A stretch of DNA of 9,811 bases from an uncultured archaeon. GTDB taxonomy: Archaea; Aenigmatarchaeota; Aenigmatarchaeia; CG10238-14; SCSR01. The notes under the pieces are model-generated. The model was not told the DNA's origin, ran no database searches, and saw only the letters and a list, made by a program, of their open reading frames with translations. Shown here piece by piece: positions 1 through 5,810 of this stretch (position 1 is its first letter; each line of letters opens with the position of its first letter). Where the stretch lies: the NCBI GenBank assembly GCA_938017915.1, contig CALIKW010000098.1:1-9811 (forward strand), written 5' to 3'. Made by a program: the position numbers and the translations under genes.

Positions 1-29
1 TTAAATTTTTTAATATTTTCTATAACTTT

Positions 30-437
30 ATGTCATACCTTAAATCTATCGAAGAAGAAGCGATAATTAAACTACTTTATGGACTAAGTATTTTTGAGGA
101 TCATTGCAAGCGTTCACAGCTTGCTTTTGAAGATTATGAAAAGAATAAAGGGATCGGCATTAAAGTAATTGAACGCTTTAAAGGCAAGCCTGAAAGGAAT
201 TCTCACTTCTCAGCTTTTTGTAGCGAATGTGCAGATGTATTGGCAGGAGGAAACAATATAGGCATAGTTCTTCTGTGTGAATTAGTTGAACCACTTAAAC
301 AATATGAAAAAGCTATTAAAGAAATTCAGGATGATTGTATTAATGAAAATTGTGAAAAAGCTTTGGAAAAAGCAATAAAACTTAAAGAAAAAATTATTCA
401 ACATTATAACAATAAAAAAGGGAATATGAAAATTTAA
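30..437 (+). CDS. Hypothetical protein, cysteine-containing, mostly helical
   Basis: A 135-residue protein I do not recognise. It appears soluble, charged and largely helical, with no signal peptide or membrane segment. It has six cysteines (C26, C64, C67, C83, C103, C108), including a CSEC pair at 64-67 and a C-x4-C pair at 103-108, which could form a metal site or disulfides; this is inference. The C-terminus is a lysine-rich helix. The ATG at 30 has no Shine-Dalgarno sequence, but a TTAAATTT box at 1-8 lies about 26 nt upstream, so a leaderless transcript is plausible. Two of its three arginines use CGN codons (R28 CGT, R49 CGC), whereas neighbouring genes use almost only AGA/AGG, a weak hint of different ancestry. 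The gene converges on DUF1512 with a 4-nt overlap. It is probably real, but its function is unknown. Confidence 0.62.
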   Translation: MSYLKSIEEEAIIKLLYGLSIFEDHCKRSQLAFEDYEKNKGIGIKVIERFKGKPERNSHFSAFCSECADVLAGGNNIGIVLLCELVEPLKQYEKAIKEIQDDCINENCEKALEKAIKLKEKIIQHYNNKKGNMKI

Positions 438-1591
438 GAGTATAACATTTTAAAAAATTTAAGTTTCTTTTTTTCTTCCAACTTTTCTTTTGCCAAAATT
501 TTTCTTGCTAACTTTTCTGCTTCTTCTGCCTTTTTCTTATTATTTCCAACTCCAGCAGTATTGCCCACACCCACAACTAAAATCTTACCTTTTTCTTTTG
601 TTTCTTCAACATTCTTTTCAATAATTTCCACTACCCTTGGAATAGAAGCAAGAATTTCCTTTTTAATAGGCTGAATAGCCTCTTCTTGGCTCATTTTTAT
701 TATTATGGAATCTAGTGGTATGTTCTCCTTAGAAGCTATTTCTTCTATGTAAGCTCTATCAACACCTATCCCTCCTATTGCTACTCCAATCCCTTCAGCT
801 ATCCCTCCTGTTTTTTCTCCTTCCAGCTTTAATGCAGCATCTACAGTTATTATCTTTGCAACCCTTTCCCTTTTAACAATCTTTTCAACTGCTCTTCCAA
901 TTTTTCCAAGCCTTCCACCAGGGCCCTTTGCCTTTATTACATAAACTTCCTTCCCCTTTATTCTCTTTTTAGCCATTATCGTATCTTCTTCTATTTCTTT
1001 AACCCTCTCCTTTCCTATTAAATGAGCAGCAACAAAAGCTCCTACCGAATCTCCAATAGGCCATCCATTAGTTAAAGCTTCTGTACCTTTAAGCAAAGCC
1101 TTAGAAATTCTTTCGATTAAGGGAAGTTGCATTTGTAAAAATAGTGCTAGCTGCAAATTCTTAGTTTTCCTTATTAATTCCACATAATGCCTAACAATTT
1201 TTGCGATTTGGTTTAAAGAAATAGCTCCTGACAAGCCCATTATTAAATTAGCTTTCTCCTCTGAATTTAGCTTTGGTGCTATTTTTGAAACAAAATACTT
1301 GAACCTTTTTTCCGAAAGATTTATAATATGCTCTATTTTTTTAACTATTCCAAAAGGGTCTAAACTAACAGGCTCTATCATAAAAAATTCTAAAAAATTG
1401 CTTATAGCCTCTTTTAACTCTCTTTTAGGTTTTTTACTTATTTTTTTAACAACTATTTCTTTAGCTTTAAGAGTAAAATTTTCAAGCATTTGAGCTATCA
1501 TTAACCTTGGATAAAGGAATGCTAAAATTATGAACAAGAGAAACCAAATTATGTTAGTTATACTATCTCCAAACAACTGTGAAATTGCCAT
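434..1591 (-). CDS. DUF1512 family archaeal membrane-anchored protein
   Basis: A 385-residue protein matching the archaeal DUF1512 family in length and in recalled motifs. There is one N-terminal membrane segment at about residues 14-28, then a helical region with the family-like stretch FMIEPVSLDPFG (70-81). GWPIGDSVG (176-184) and AKGPGGRLGKIG (221-232) follow, then a glycine-rich stretch GGIAEGIGVAIGG near 262-275. The C-terminal half looks like an alternating alpha/beta domain and ends in a lysine-rich tail. The family has no established biochemical role that I know of; the glycine-rich motifs suggest a ligand-binding fold, but that is inference. The ATG at 1591 is supported by a TTTATAAG box on the minus strand (1613-1620), centred about 26 nt upstream, which implies a leaderless mRNA. 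The gene is divergent from the membrane protein at 1634 and convergent with the small gene at 30-437. Confidence 0.92.
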   Translation of the reverse strand: MAISQLFGDSITNIIWFLLFIILAFLYPRLMIAQMLENFTLKAKEIVVKKISKKPKRELKEAISNFLEFFMIEPVSLDPFGIVKKIEHIINLSEKRFKYFVSKIAPKLNSEEKANLIMGLSGAISLNQIAKIVRHYVELIRKTKNLQLALFLQMQLPLIERISKALLKGTEALTNGWPIGDSVGAFVAAHLIGKERVKEIEEDTIMAKKRIKGKEVYVIKAKGPGGRLGKIGRAVEKIVKRERVAKIITVDAALKLEGEKTGGIAEGIGVAIGGIGVDRAYIEEIASKENIPLDSIIIKMSQEEAIQPIKKEILASIPRVVEIIEKNVEETKEKGKILVVGVGNTAGVGNNKKKAEEAEKLARKILAKEKLEEKKKLKFFKMLYS

Positions 1592-1593
1592 GC

Positions 1594-1604
1594 ATAAATA
1601 TATT
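1594..1604 (+). promoter_or_regulatory. Candidate TATA box for the membrane protein-NYN operon
   Basis: The sequence ATAAATATATT lies between the two divergent genes. A start about 26 nt downstream of its centre would fall near 1625, which is after the ATG at 1610 and 9 nt before the ATG at 1634. This is the main reason for choosing 1634 as the start of the rightward gene. The box lies only about 10 nt from the opposing promoter element, so the two promoters may interfere or be co-regulated. Confidence 0.4.
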
Positions 1605-1612
1605 CTTGTATG

Positions 1613-1620
1613 CTTATAAA
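1613..1620 (-). promoter_or_regulatory. TATA box for the DUF1512 gene
   Basis: On the minus strand this reads TTTATAAG, preceded by an A-rich stretch that could be the BRE. Its centre is 25-26 nt from the A of the ATG at 1591, the spacing expected if transcription starts at the start codon. No Shine-Dalgarno sequence precedes that ATG. Confidence 0.6.
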
Positions 1621-1633
1621 TTTTTTAGGGAGA

Positions 1634-2287
1634 ATGCGCTGGAAACTCTGGCTAACACTCTTCATAATAATAGGAATAGCTTACTTGCTCTTTTTCAGTA
1701 AAACTACACAATTTTTAAGGTCAAAACTCGGTGAATTCCTTTCTATATTTCAAAAATCTCAAGGAAATTTTTTTGAAATAACTTTAAACGTGAATAGAGA
1801 TTCTATTCAAGATTTTAAATTTGAGCTGCCAAATTCAACTGTAATTATATCTGGCGATTTTCTTTCAGCAAGAATATCTGAACAAAGAATCTTACCAAAG
1901 GAAGGAAAAATAGAAAGCATAAATTTAAAGGATTTTTCAGGAAGTGTGGAGAAAAAGGGTTATAATTTCAAAATTGTTGGGAAATGCAAAAATTTTGAAG
2001 TAAACAACTTAATCTTCTCTTCTGAAAAAATTTCAAATGTAGAAATTGAAGTTAAGCCTTCTGAAATGTCCCTTTTCTACATGAAAGCTGATAAAATAAT
2101 TTTCATTAATTCTAATGGTGAATTGAAAAGGATAAGAGGGGAGAAGGCAGATGTAATAAATTTAAAGAATAGCAATCTTGAAATCCATAATTTTGTTGGA
2201 AGTGCAATAATAGATAGCGAAGAAATAAAGTTGAGTGGAACAACAAATTTTGTAAAGGGAAATGGGTTTATTTTAAGTGAAAGCTAA
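1634..2287 (+). CDS. Membrane-anchored protein of unknown function, beta-rich ectodomain
   Basis: I do not recognise this family. From the ATG at 1634 the protein has 217 residues and begins MRWK, followed at once by a hydrophobic segment (about residues 5-21). The positive residues before the segment predict a cytoplasmic N-terminus and an exported C-terminal domain. The rest is a chain of short beta-strand-like stretches with many Asn, Ser and Lys, and ends in repeated NLKNSNLEIHNF-like strands. This suggests a beta-sandwich or beta-helix; a resemblance to LptC/LptA-type layouts is only architectural. An in-frame ATG at 1610 would add 8 residues, but it lies upstream of the predicted transcript start. 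The stop codon overlaps the next start (TAATG), so it is co-translated with the NYN gene. Confidence 0.72.
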   Translation: MRWKLWLTLFIIIGIAYLLFFSKTTQFLRSKLGEFLSIFQKSQGNFFEITLNVNRDSIQDFKFELPNSTVIISGDFLSARISEQRILPKEGKIESINLKDFSGSVEKKGYNFKIVGKCKNFEVNNLIFSSEKISNVEIEVKPSEMSLFYMKADKIIFINSNGELKRIRGEKADVINLKNSNLEIHNFVGSAIIDSEEIKLSGTTNFVKGNGFILSES

Positions 2288-2730
2288 TGAGATTAAACTT
2301 CTTTAAGAAGGAAGGAAAAGTAGCTTTACTAGTAGATGGGCCAAATCTTCTTAGAAAAGAATTTTCCATAGATTTAAGAGAGCTGAAAAGAAAGGCTGAA
2401 AAATACGGAAAAATTTTAATAGCAAAAGTCTTCATCAATCAATTTGCTCCTGAAAAGTTGATAGAAGCTATAATAAACGAAGGTTTTGAGTGCGTAACAG
2501 TTTTGTCTGAAAGGGAGGAAAGTGATGTTGATGTAAGCTTGGCAGTTTCTGCTATGGAAATAATTTTTAAGAAAGATATAGACATAATCGCTTTAGCAAC
2601 AAGGGATGCAGACTTTCTTCCTGTTGTACAAAAAGCAAAGGAATACGGAAAGAAAACTATTTTAATAGCTCCTGACCAAAGCATTTCTTCAAGTTTAAAA
2701 AATTCTGTAGATAAATTCGAAAAAATATAG
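2287..2730 (+). CDS. NYN-domain protein, TIGR00288-like putative ribonuclease
   Basis: A 147-residue single-domain protein matching the archaeal TIGR00288/LabA-like NYN family (PIN-like fold). Visible acidic motifs are VDGPN (16-20, D17), SDVDV (79-83, D80 and D82) and TRDADFLPV (105-113, D107 and D109), the usual positions of the metal-binding carboxylates. NYN proteins are generally predicted or shown to be Mg2+-dependent RNases; the substrate of this one is not known. The length is close to a bare NYN domain, with no added RNA-binding domain. The ATG overlaps the upstream stop by one base, and a weak GTGA lies 7 nt before the ATG, indicating translational coupling to the membrane protein. 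Its catalytic residues look intact. Confidence 0.88.
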   Translation: MRLNFFKKEGKVALLVDGPNLLRKEFSIDLRELKRKAEKYGKILIAKVFINQFAPEKLIEAIINEGFECVTVLSEREESDVDVSLAVSAMEIIFKKDIDIIALATRDADFLPVVQKAKEYGKKTILIAPDQSISSSLKNSVDKFEKI

Positions 2731-2746
2731 TTTTTGTTCAACTTTA

Positions 2747-2768
2747 AATTTATTAAATTTAATAAATT
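2747..2768. promoter_or_regulatory. 22-bp perfect AT-only palindrome upstream of sepF
   Basis: Each half-site is AATTTATTAAA reading inward, and all 11 pairs match without a spacer. It is centred 25-26 nt before the sepF ATG, where a leaderless promoter would have its TATA box. An overlapping TTTAAATT (2743-2750) would instead give a short leader carrying the Shine-Dalgarno sequence. The site could be a TATA element with a dimeric-regulator operator, or simply an AT-rich coincidence. Confidence 0.35.
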
Positions 2769-2773
2769 ATTAA

Positions 2774-2777
2774 GGTG
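2774..2777 (+). promoter_or_regulatory. Ribosome binding site of sepF
   Basis: GGTG lies 5 nt before the ATG at 2783 and matches the GGTGA core complementary to the 3' end of archaeal 16S rRNA. It fixes the sepF start. Most other genes here lack such a site, so sepF is probably translated from a leadered mRNA. Confidence 0.55.
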
Positions 2778-2782
2778 TAAAG

Positions 2783-3100
2783 ATGGGCATCTTAGATAAG
2801 CTTAAAGGTAAGAGCGAAGAAATAATAGAAGTTGAGCCTGAAGAGGAAGAGAAAAAGCAAATAACTATAAGGATTGAACACTTAGGTGGTTTTGGGGATG
2901 TTGAGAGGATATCTAGGCTAGTTAAAGAAGGTAACATAGTATTTCTTAACACAAAGGAGCTGCAGAAAAAGGACTTGGGGGAATTTCAAAATTCTGTCAA
3001 AAAACTTCAAAGGATTTGCAATCAGTTTAACTGGGATATAGTAGGAACAGAGGAAGGTTACATACTAATAACTCCGAATTTTGGAAGAATAATAAGATAA
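2783..3100 (+). CDS. sepF: SepF-like cell division protein (FtsZ membrane anchor)
   Basis: A 105-residue protein with the typical archaeal SepF layout. A short amphipathic N-terminus, MGILDKLKGK, is followed by an acidic linker rich in glutamate (about 12-24) and then the compact alpha/beta core (about 26-105). The core contains IRIEHLGGFGDVERI, VFLNTKEL and the closing strand EGYILITP (91-98). Archaeal SepF binds membrane through the N-terminal helix and links FtsZ to it at the division site; the linker and core dimer are family features. Bacterial SepF is longer. The start is supported by GGTG at 5-nt spacing. No ftsZ is present in the window. The gene is followed after 25 nt by the prepilin peptidase, possibly in the same transcript. 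Confidence 0.88.
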   Translation: MGILDKLKGKSEEIIEVEPEEEEKKQITIRIEHLGGFGDVERISRLVKEGNIVFLNTKELQKKDLGEFQNSVKKLQRICNQFNWDIVGTEEGYILITPNFGRIIR

Positions 3101-3125
3101 TTTTTTCTAAAAACAAATTAAAATT

Positions 3126-3986
3126 ATGTTTGAAATAATTTGCTTAATTATTGCTTTATTCGGTTCATGCTTAGCAGGAGTATATGATTTGAAAACTACA
3201 GAAATACCTGACTGGATTCCTTACTTTATGATACTTTTCGGAATAATTTTGAATAGCTTAGAATCTTTGATTCAATGGAACTTTTTTATAATCTTAAGTA
3301 GTATAACAATAGGTCTTGGTTTTTTAGGTCTTGGTTTTTTAATGTACTATGCAGGGCAATGGGGAGGAGGAGATGCAAAGCTTTTATCAGCAATAGGCTT
3401 TCTTCTTCCAGCTTTGCCAAGAAACATGTCAAAATCCATTCTACCATTTCCTGCTAGCTTCCTCTTCAACTTATTCTTAGTAGGAGCAGCTTATATGATA
3501 CTTTATGCTTTTGTCCTTGCTTTGGTAAAAAGAAAGATTCTGTTCAAATTTTTTGAGGATGTAAAAGCTAGTTATAAAATTTTTACTTTAGGCTCAATCT
3601 TTTTATTCCTTACTTTCATTTTACTCAACTTCATCCTTTCGCTCTATCTTAAAGTTAGGTTTAAGTTGATTGAGAGTATAAAATATTCTTTACTTCCTTT
3701 AGCATTTACAACTTCTGTTTTCCTTCTCTGGAAATTTGCTAAAGTTGTTGAGCAGGTTGGATTTAAACAAAAAATTCCTGTATCAAAACTTAAAGTGGGG
3801 GATGTTTTGGAGAATAGTAAATTGTGGGAAGGGTTAAATGAAAAGGAAGTGGAAAAAATTAAAAGGTCTGGAAAAAAATATGTTGTAATAAAGGAAGGTG
3901 TGAGGTTTGCTCCAGCTTTTCCATTAGCTTTAATTTTTACTTTATACTTTGGAGATATACTTCTTATTCTTTTAAATTTAATTTGA
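3126..3986 (+). CDS. Prepilin/prearchaellin peptidase, A24 family (FlaK/PibD type)
   Basis: A 286-residue polytopic membrane aspartic protease. The first catalytic aspartate is in YDLKTTEIPDW (D21) just after the first membrane segment, and the second is in GGGDAKLL (D83). Both match the two-aspartate signature of type IV prepilin and prearchaellin peptidases, which cleave class III signal peptides at the cytoplasmic face. About six membrane segments are visible. The C-terminal part (about 217-286), with KLKVGDVLEN and EGVRFAPAFPLALIF, resembles the archaeal PepC type II extension (Arc_PepC_II). A perfect 15-bp tandem duplication encodes GLGFL twice in the membrane segment before GGGD. There is no clear Shine-Dalgarno sequence. 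The gene lies 25 nt after sepF and 4 nt before the HAD gene. No pilin or archaellin gene is in the window, so the substrate is unknown. Confidence 0.9.
   Translation: MFEIICLIIALFGSCLAGVYDLKTTEIPDWIPYFMILFGIILNSLESLIQWNFFIILSSITIGLGFLGLGFLMYYAGQWGGGDAKLLSAIGFLLPALPRNMSKSILPFPASFLFNLFLVGAAYMILYAFVLALVKRKILFKFFEDVKASYKIFTLGSIFLFLTFILLNFILSLYLKVRFKLIESIKYSLLPLAFTTSVFLLWKFAKVVEQVGFKQKIPVSKLKVGDVLENSKLWEGLNEKEVEKIKRSGKKYVVIKEGVRFAPAFPLALIFTLYFGDILLILLNLI
3310..3339 (+). repeat. 15-bp perfect tandem duplication inside the prepilin peptidase gene
   Basis: The unit TAGGTCTTGGTTTTT occurs twice back to back and keeps the reading frame. It encodes GLGFL-GLGFL (residues 63-72), in the membrane segment that leads into the catalytic GGGD motif. 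It looks like a recent in-frame slippage duplication. Confidence 0.85.
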
Positions 3987-3990
3987 TTTT

Positions 3991-4686
3991 ATGAAAGATG
4001 TTTCAAAAGTTAAGGCTGTAATCTTTGATTTGGACAACACGCTAATAGATTTTATGAAGATGAAAACTCAAGCAACAGAAGCTGCTGTTGAGGCTATGAT
4101 AGATGCAGGGCTAAGAATTAAGAAGGAAAATGGAATTAGAATGATTAATAAGTTGTATAAAAAATATGGAATAGAGTACCAAAAAATTTTTGATAAATTC
4201 TTGAAAGAAGTTTCAGGAAAGGTTGACAAGAAAATTCTTGCTGCTGGTGTAGTTGCTTATAGAAAAATCAAAGAAGGTTATGTTGAGCCTTATCCAAATG
4301 TAATTCCAACTTTAATTGAATTGATAAGAAGAGGTTATACTCTTTGCATAATTTCTGATGCCCCTTCTTTTCAAGCTTGGTCTAGGCTTGCTGGCATGAA
4401 ATTGCAACACTTCTTTGATTTTGTAATAGCTTTCGAAGAGGCAAAGGTTAAAAAGCCGCATGAACTACCTTTTAAGCTTGCCATAAAAAAATTAAAGTTA
4501 AAGCCAGAGGAAATAATGATGGTTGGGGATGATCCAAGAAGGGATATTAAAGGGGCTAAGAAGCTTGGAATGGTAACAGTATTAGCAAAATACGGTCAAG
4601 TTTTTAAGGGTAAAATTAAACCTGATTTTGAAATAAAAGATATAAGTGAATTGCTCAGAATTTTAAGTAGAGGAAAAAAAGTTTAA
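3991..4686 (+). CDS. HAD-superfamily hydrolase, subfamily IA (TIGR02253-like)
   Basis: A 231-residue putative phosphatase. All four HAD motifs are visible: motif I FDLDNT with nucleophile D13 and acid/base D15; motif II ISDAP (S122); motif III lysine K155 in VKKPHELPF; and motif IV GDDPRRD (D180, D181, D185). The cap region contains ILAAGVVAYRKIKEG (82-96), recalling the archaeal TIGR02253 (CTE7) subfamily. Such enzymes remove phosphate from small phosphorylated metabolites by way of an aspartyl-phosphate. The substrate here cannot be read from the sequence; sugar phosphates, phosphoglycolate or nucleotides are all possible. It starts 4 nt after the prepilin peptidase stop without a Shine-Dalgarno sequence, so it is probably co-transcribed. 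It is convergent with dut, overlapping it by 4 nt. Confidence 0.9.
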   Translation: MKDVSKVKAVIFDLDNTLIDFMKMKTQATEAAVEAMIDAGLRIKKENGIRMINKLYKKYGIEYQKIFDKFLKEVSGKVDKKILAAGVVAYRKIKEGYVEPYPNVIPTLIELIRRGYTLCIISDAPSFQAWSRLAGMKLQHFFDFVIAFEEAKVKKPHELPFKLAIKKLKLKPEEIMMVGDDPRRDIKGAKKLGMVTVLAKYGQVFKGKIKPDFEIKDISELLRILSRGKKV

Positions 4687-5165
4687 ACTACTTTTCCACC
4701 TTGATATCTTCCTCTATACCCTTTTGAGCAACCCTTTACTTCAAACAAAATTAACTGAGCAAACCTTGCCCCTATTTCTATCTCAAAATCCAAATTTCCC
4801 AAGTTCTTCATTCCTACAACTAAACTTCCGTTAAAGCCAGGGTCAATAAAGCTTGTAAGTAAAGCTATCCCGCTTCTAGATAAACTACTCCTGGGCAATA
4901 TTATTCCGGCAAAATTTTTGCCCATCTTAACCTTCTCTTCTGTTTCTATAAGAACAAATTCATTTTTCTTTAATACAACTCTCCCTTTCTCAAAAACTTT
5001 TTCTATTTTAGGCATTTTCCTTTTTCCTTTCCTAAGAAAAGCTTTTCCCTTAACTTTGAAAATCCTTTTAACCCTTAAATCAATTCCAGCTGGCTGAACA
5101 TTTTTCTGATCAAAATTTTTAAATTTTCCTAAAATTTTGAGAATTTCCTCATTTCCAAGGATCAA
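4683..5165 (-). CDS. dut: dUTPase (archaeal type, dCTP deaminase-like fold)
   Basis: A 160-residue member of the dUTPase/dCTP deaminase superfamily. Motifs are QPAGIDLR (24-31), PRSSLSRSG (91-99), FIDPGFNGS (106-114), ARFAQLILFEV and the closing YRGRYQGG (150-157). dCTP deaminases carry a catalytic Glu in the strand after IDPG.G; here that position is Gly (G118, in VVGMKN). This favours dUTP hydrolysis to dUMP and pyrophosphate over deamination. The frame is open up to TTG 5177 and GTG 5174. I chose TTG 5165 because GGTGA (5175-5171) sits exactly 5 nt upstream and the product then begins MILGNEEI, like the family's usual MILSDxEI. It lies 1 nt after tmk, so both dTTP-supply genes are co-translated. 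Confidence 0.88.
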   Translation of the reverse strand: MILGNEEILKILGKFKNFDQKNVQPAGIDLRVKRIFKVKGKAFLRKGKRKMPKIEKVFEKGRVVLKKNEFVLIETEEKVKMGKNFAGIILPRSSLSRSGIALLTSFIDPGFNGSLVVGMKNLGNLDFEIEIGARFAQLILFEVKGCSKGYRGRYQGGKVV

Positions 5166-5166
5166 G

Positions 5167-5778
5167 CTATTCACCAAGCCTTTTACTAATTATTTCTTTA
5201 ATTTCATTGCTAACTTCTTCAATTTTATTTTCTCCGTTCAAAACTACCCATTCCTTAGAAAAAATATTTTCCCTTGCAAGCTTCAAATACCCTTTTCTAA
5301 CTTTTTCTAAAAGTTTAAGGTCTTCTTCATGTCTATCAAGCTTATCGTTCTCTTTCATCTTCCTTTTCATAGAAGTTTCTGGTTTTATATCAAGCAAAAA
5401 AACAAGGTCAGGCTTTGGTAACTCAAAAATTTCTATTAATTTAAGCCCTTTTTTAAGGGAAAATTTCTTAGCAAAGCATTGGTAGGCTAAAGTCGAAAAA
5501 ATGTATCTATCTGCCAGAACTATTTTTCCTTCTTCTAAATTTTTTAAAATTTTTTCTTTATCCTTGAGCATATCCAAAGCATAAAGAAAAAATTGAGTTT
5601 CAGCAGAAATATCGAATTCTTTTTTTAAAAACTTCCTTATAACTTTCCCTATCGAATTAGAGTAATCAGGATAGCTTATTAATTCAACTTTGAAATTTTT
5701 TTTCTCAAGAAAATCCTTTAAAATATTCGATTGAGTTGAACCTCCAGCACCATCTATACCCTCAATTACCAAAAACAT
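5167..5778 (-). CDS. tmk: Thymidylate kinase with a lysine-less P-loop
   Basis: A 203-residue dTMP kinase-like protein of normal family length. It should convert dTMP and ATP to dTDP in the cytoplasm. Family features are the opening FLVIEGIDGAG (2-12), YPDYSNSIGKVIRKFL (36-51), the LADRYIFSTLAYQ segment with the DRY motif (90-92), PDLVFLLDIKPE, and a basic lid near 137-150. The oddity is the Walker A loop, GIDGAGGST (7-15): the lysine that normally contacts the ATP phosphates is Gly13, codon GGT at 5742-5740. Three base changes separate GGT from either lysine codon, so a single read error cannot explain it. Lid or other basic residues may compensate, or activity may be altered. A leaderless-type box lies 23-33 nt upstream, overlapping the mgtC-like stop codon. 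Confidence 0.88.
   Translation of the reverse strand: MFLVIEGIDGAGGSTQSNILKDFLEKKNFKVELISYPDYSNSIGKVIRKFLKKEFDISAETQFFLYALDMLKDKEKILKNLEEGKIVLADRYIFSTLAYQCFAKKFSLKKGLKLIEIFELPKPDLVFLLDIKPETSMKRKMKENDKLDRHEEDLKLLEKVRKGYLKLARENIFSKEWVVLNGENKIEEVSNEIKEIISKRLGE
5171..5175 (-). promoter_or_regulatory. Ribosome binding site of dut, inside the tmk 3' end
   Basis: On the minus strand this reads GGTGA, the archaeal Shine-Dalgarno core, 5 nt before TTG 5165. It is formed by the last sense codons of tmk, just before the TAG stop. It decides the dut start and implies translational coupling to tmk. Confidence 0.6.
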
Positions 5779-5799
5779 AATTTAGTTTTGTGAATTTGT

Positions 5800-5810
5800 A
5801 TTAAAAAATT
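5800..5810 (-). promoter_or_regulatory. Leaderless-type promoter box for tmk-dut
   Basis: The minus strand reads AATTTTTTAAT, with its TTTTTTAA core 23-30 nt before the tmk ATG. The identical 11-mer stands at exactly the same distance before the mgtC-like gene. It overlaps the stop codon of that upstream gene. No Shine-Dalgarno sequence precedes tmk. Confidence 0.5.

Noticed and set aside
1299..1493. Plus-strand open frame of 64 codons inside DUF1512
   Set aside because: It is antisense to a well-recognised gene and has low-complexity Ser/Leu composition with no family-like motif; a shadow.
1610..1633. Upstream ATG at 1610 as start of the membrane protein
   Set aside because: It precedes the transcript start predicted from the TATA-like box at 1594-1604, and MRWK followed by the membrane segment is a more usual beginning. 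Not excluded.
2439..2952. Minus-strand open frames (2439-2741 and 2770-2952) across the NYN and sepF genes
   Set aside because: Both lie antisense to genes with clear motifs and have Ser/Ile-rich antisense composition.
4683..5165. Annotation as dCTP deaminase
   Set aside because: The position of the deaminase catalytic Glu is Gly, and the overall motif set fits archaeal dUTPase better.
5207..5485. Plus-strand open frame over tmk
   Set aside because: Antisense shadow with Ser/Phe-rich composition; tmk itself is well supported.
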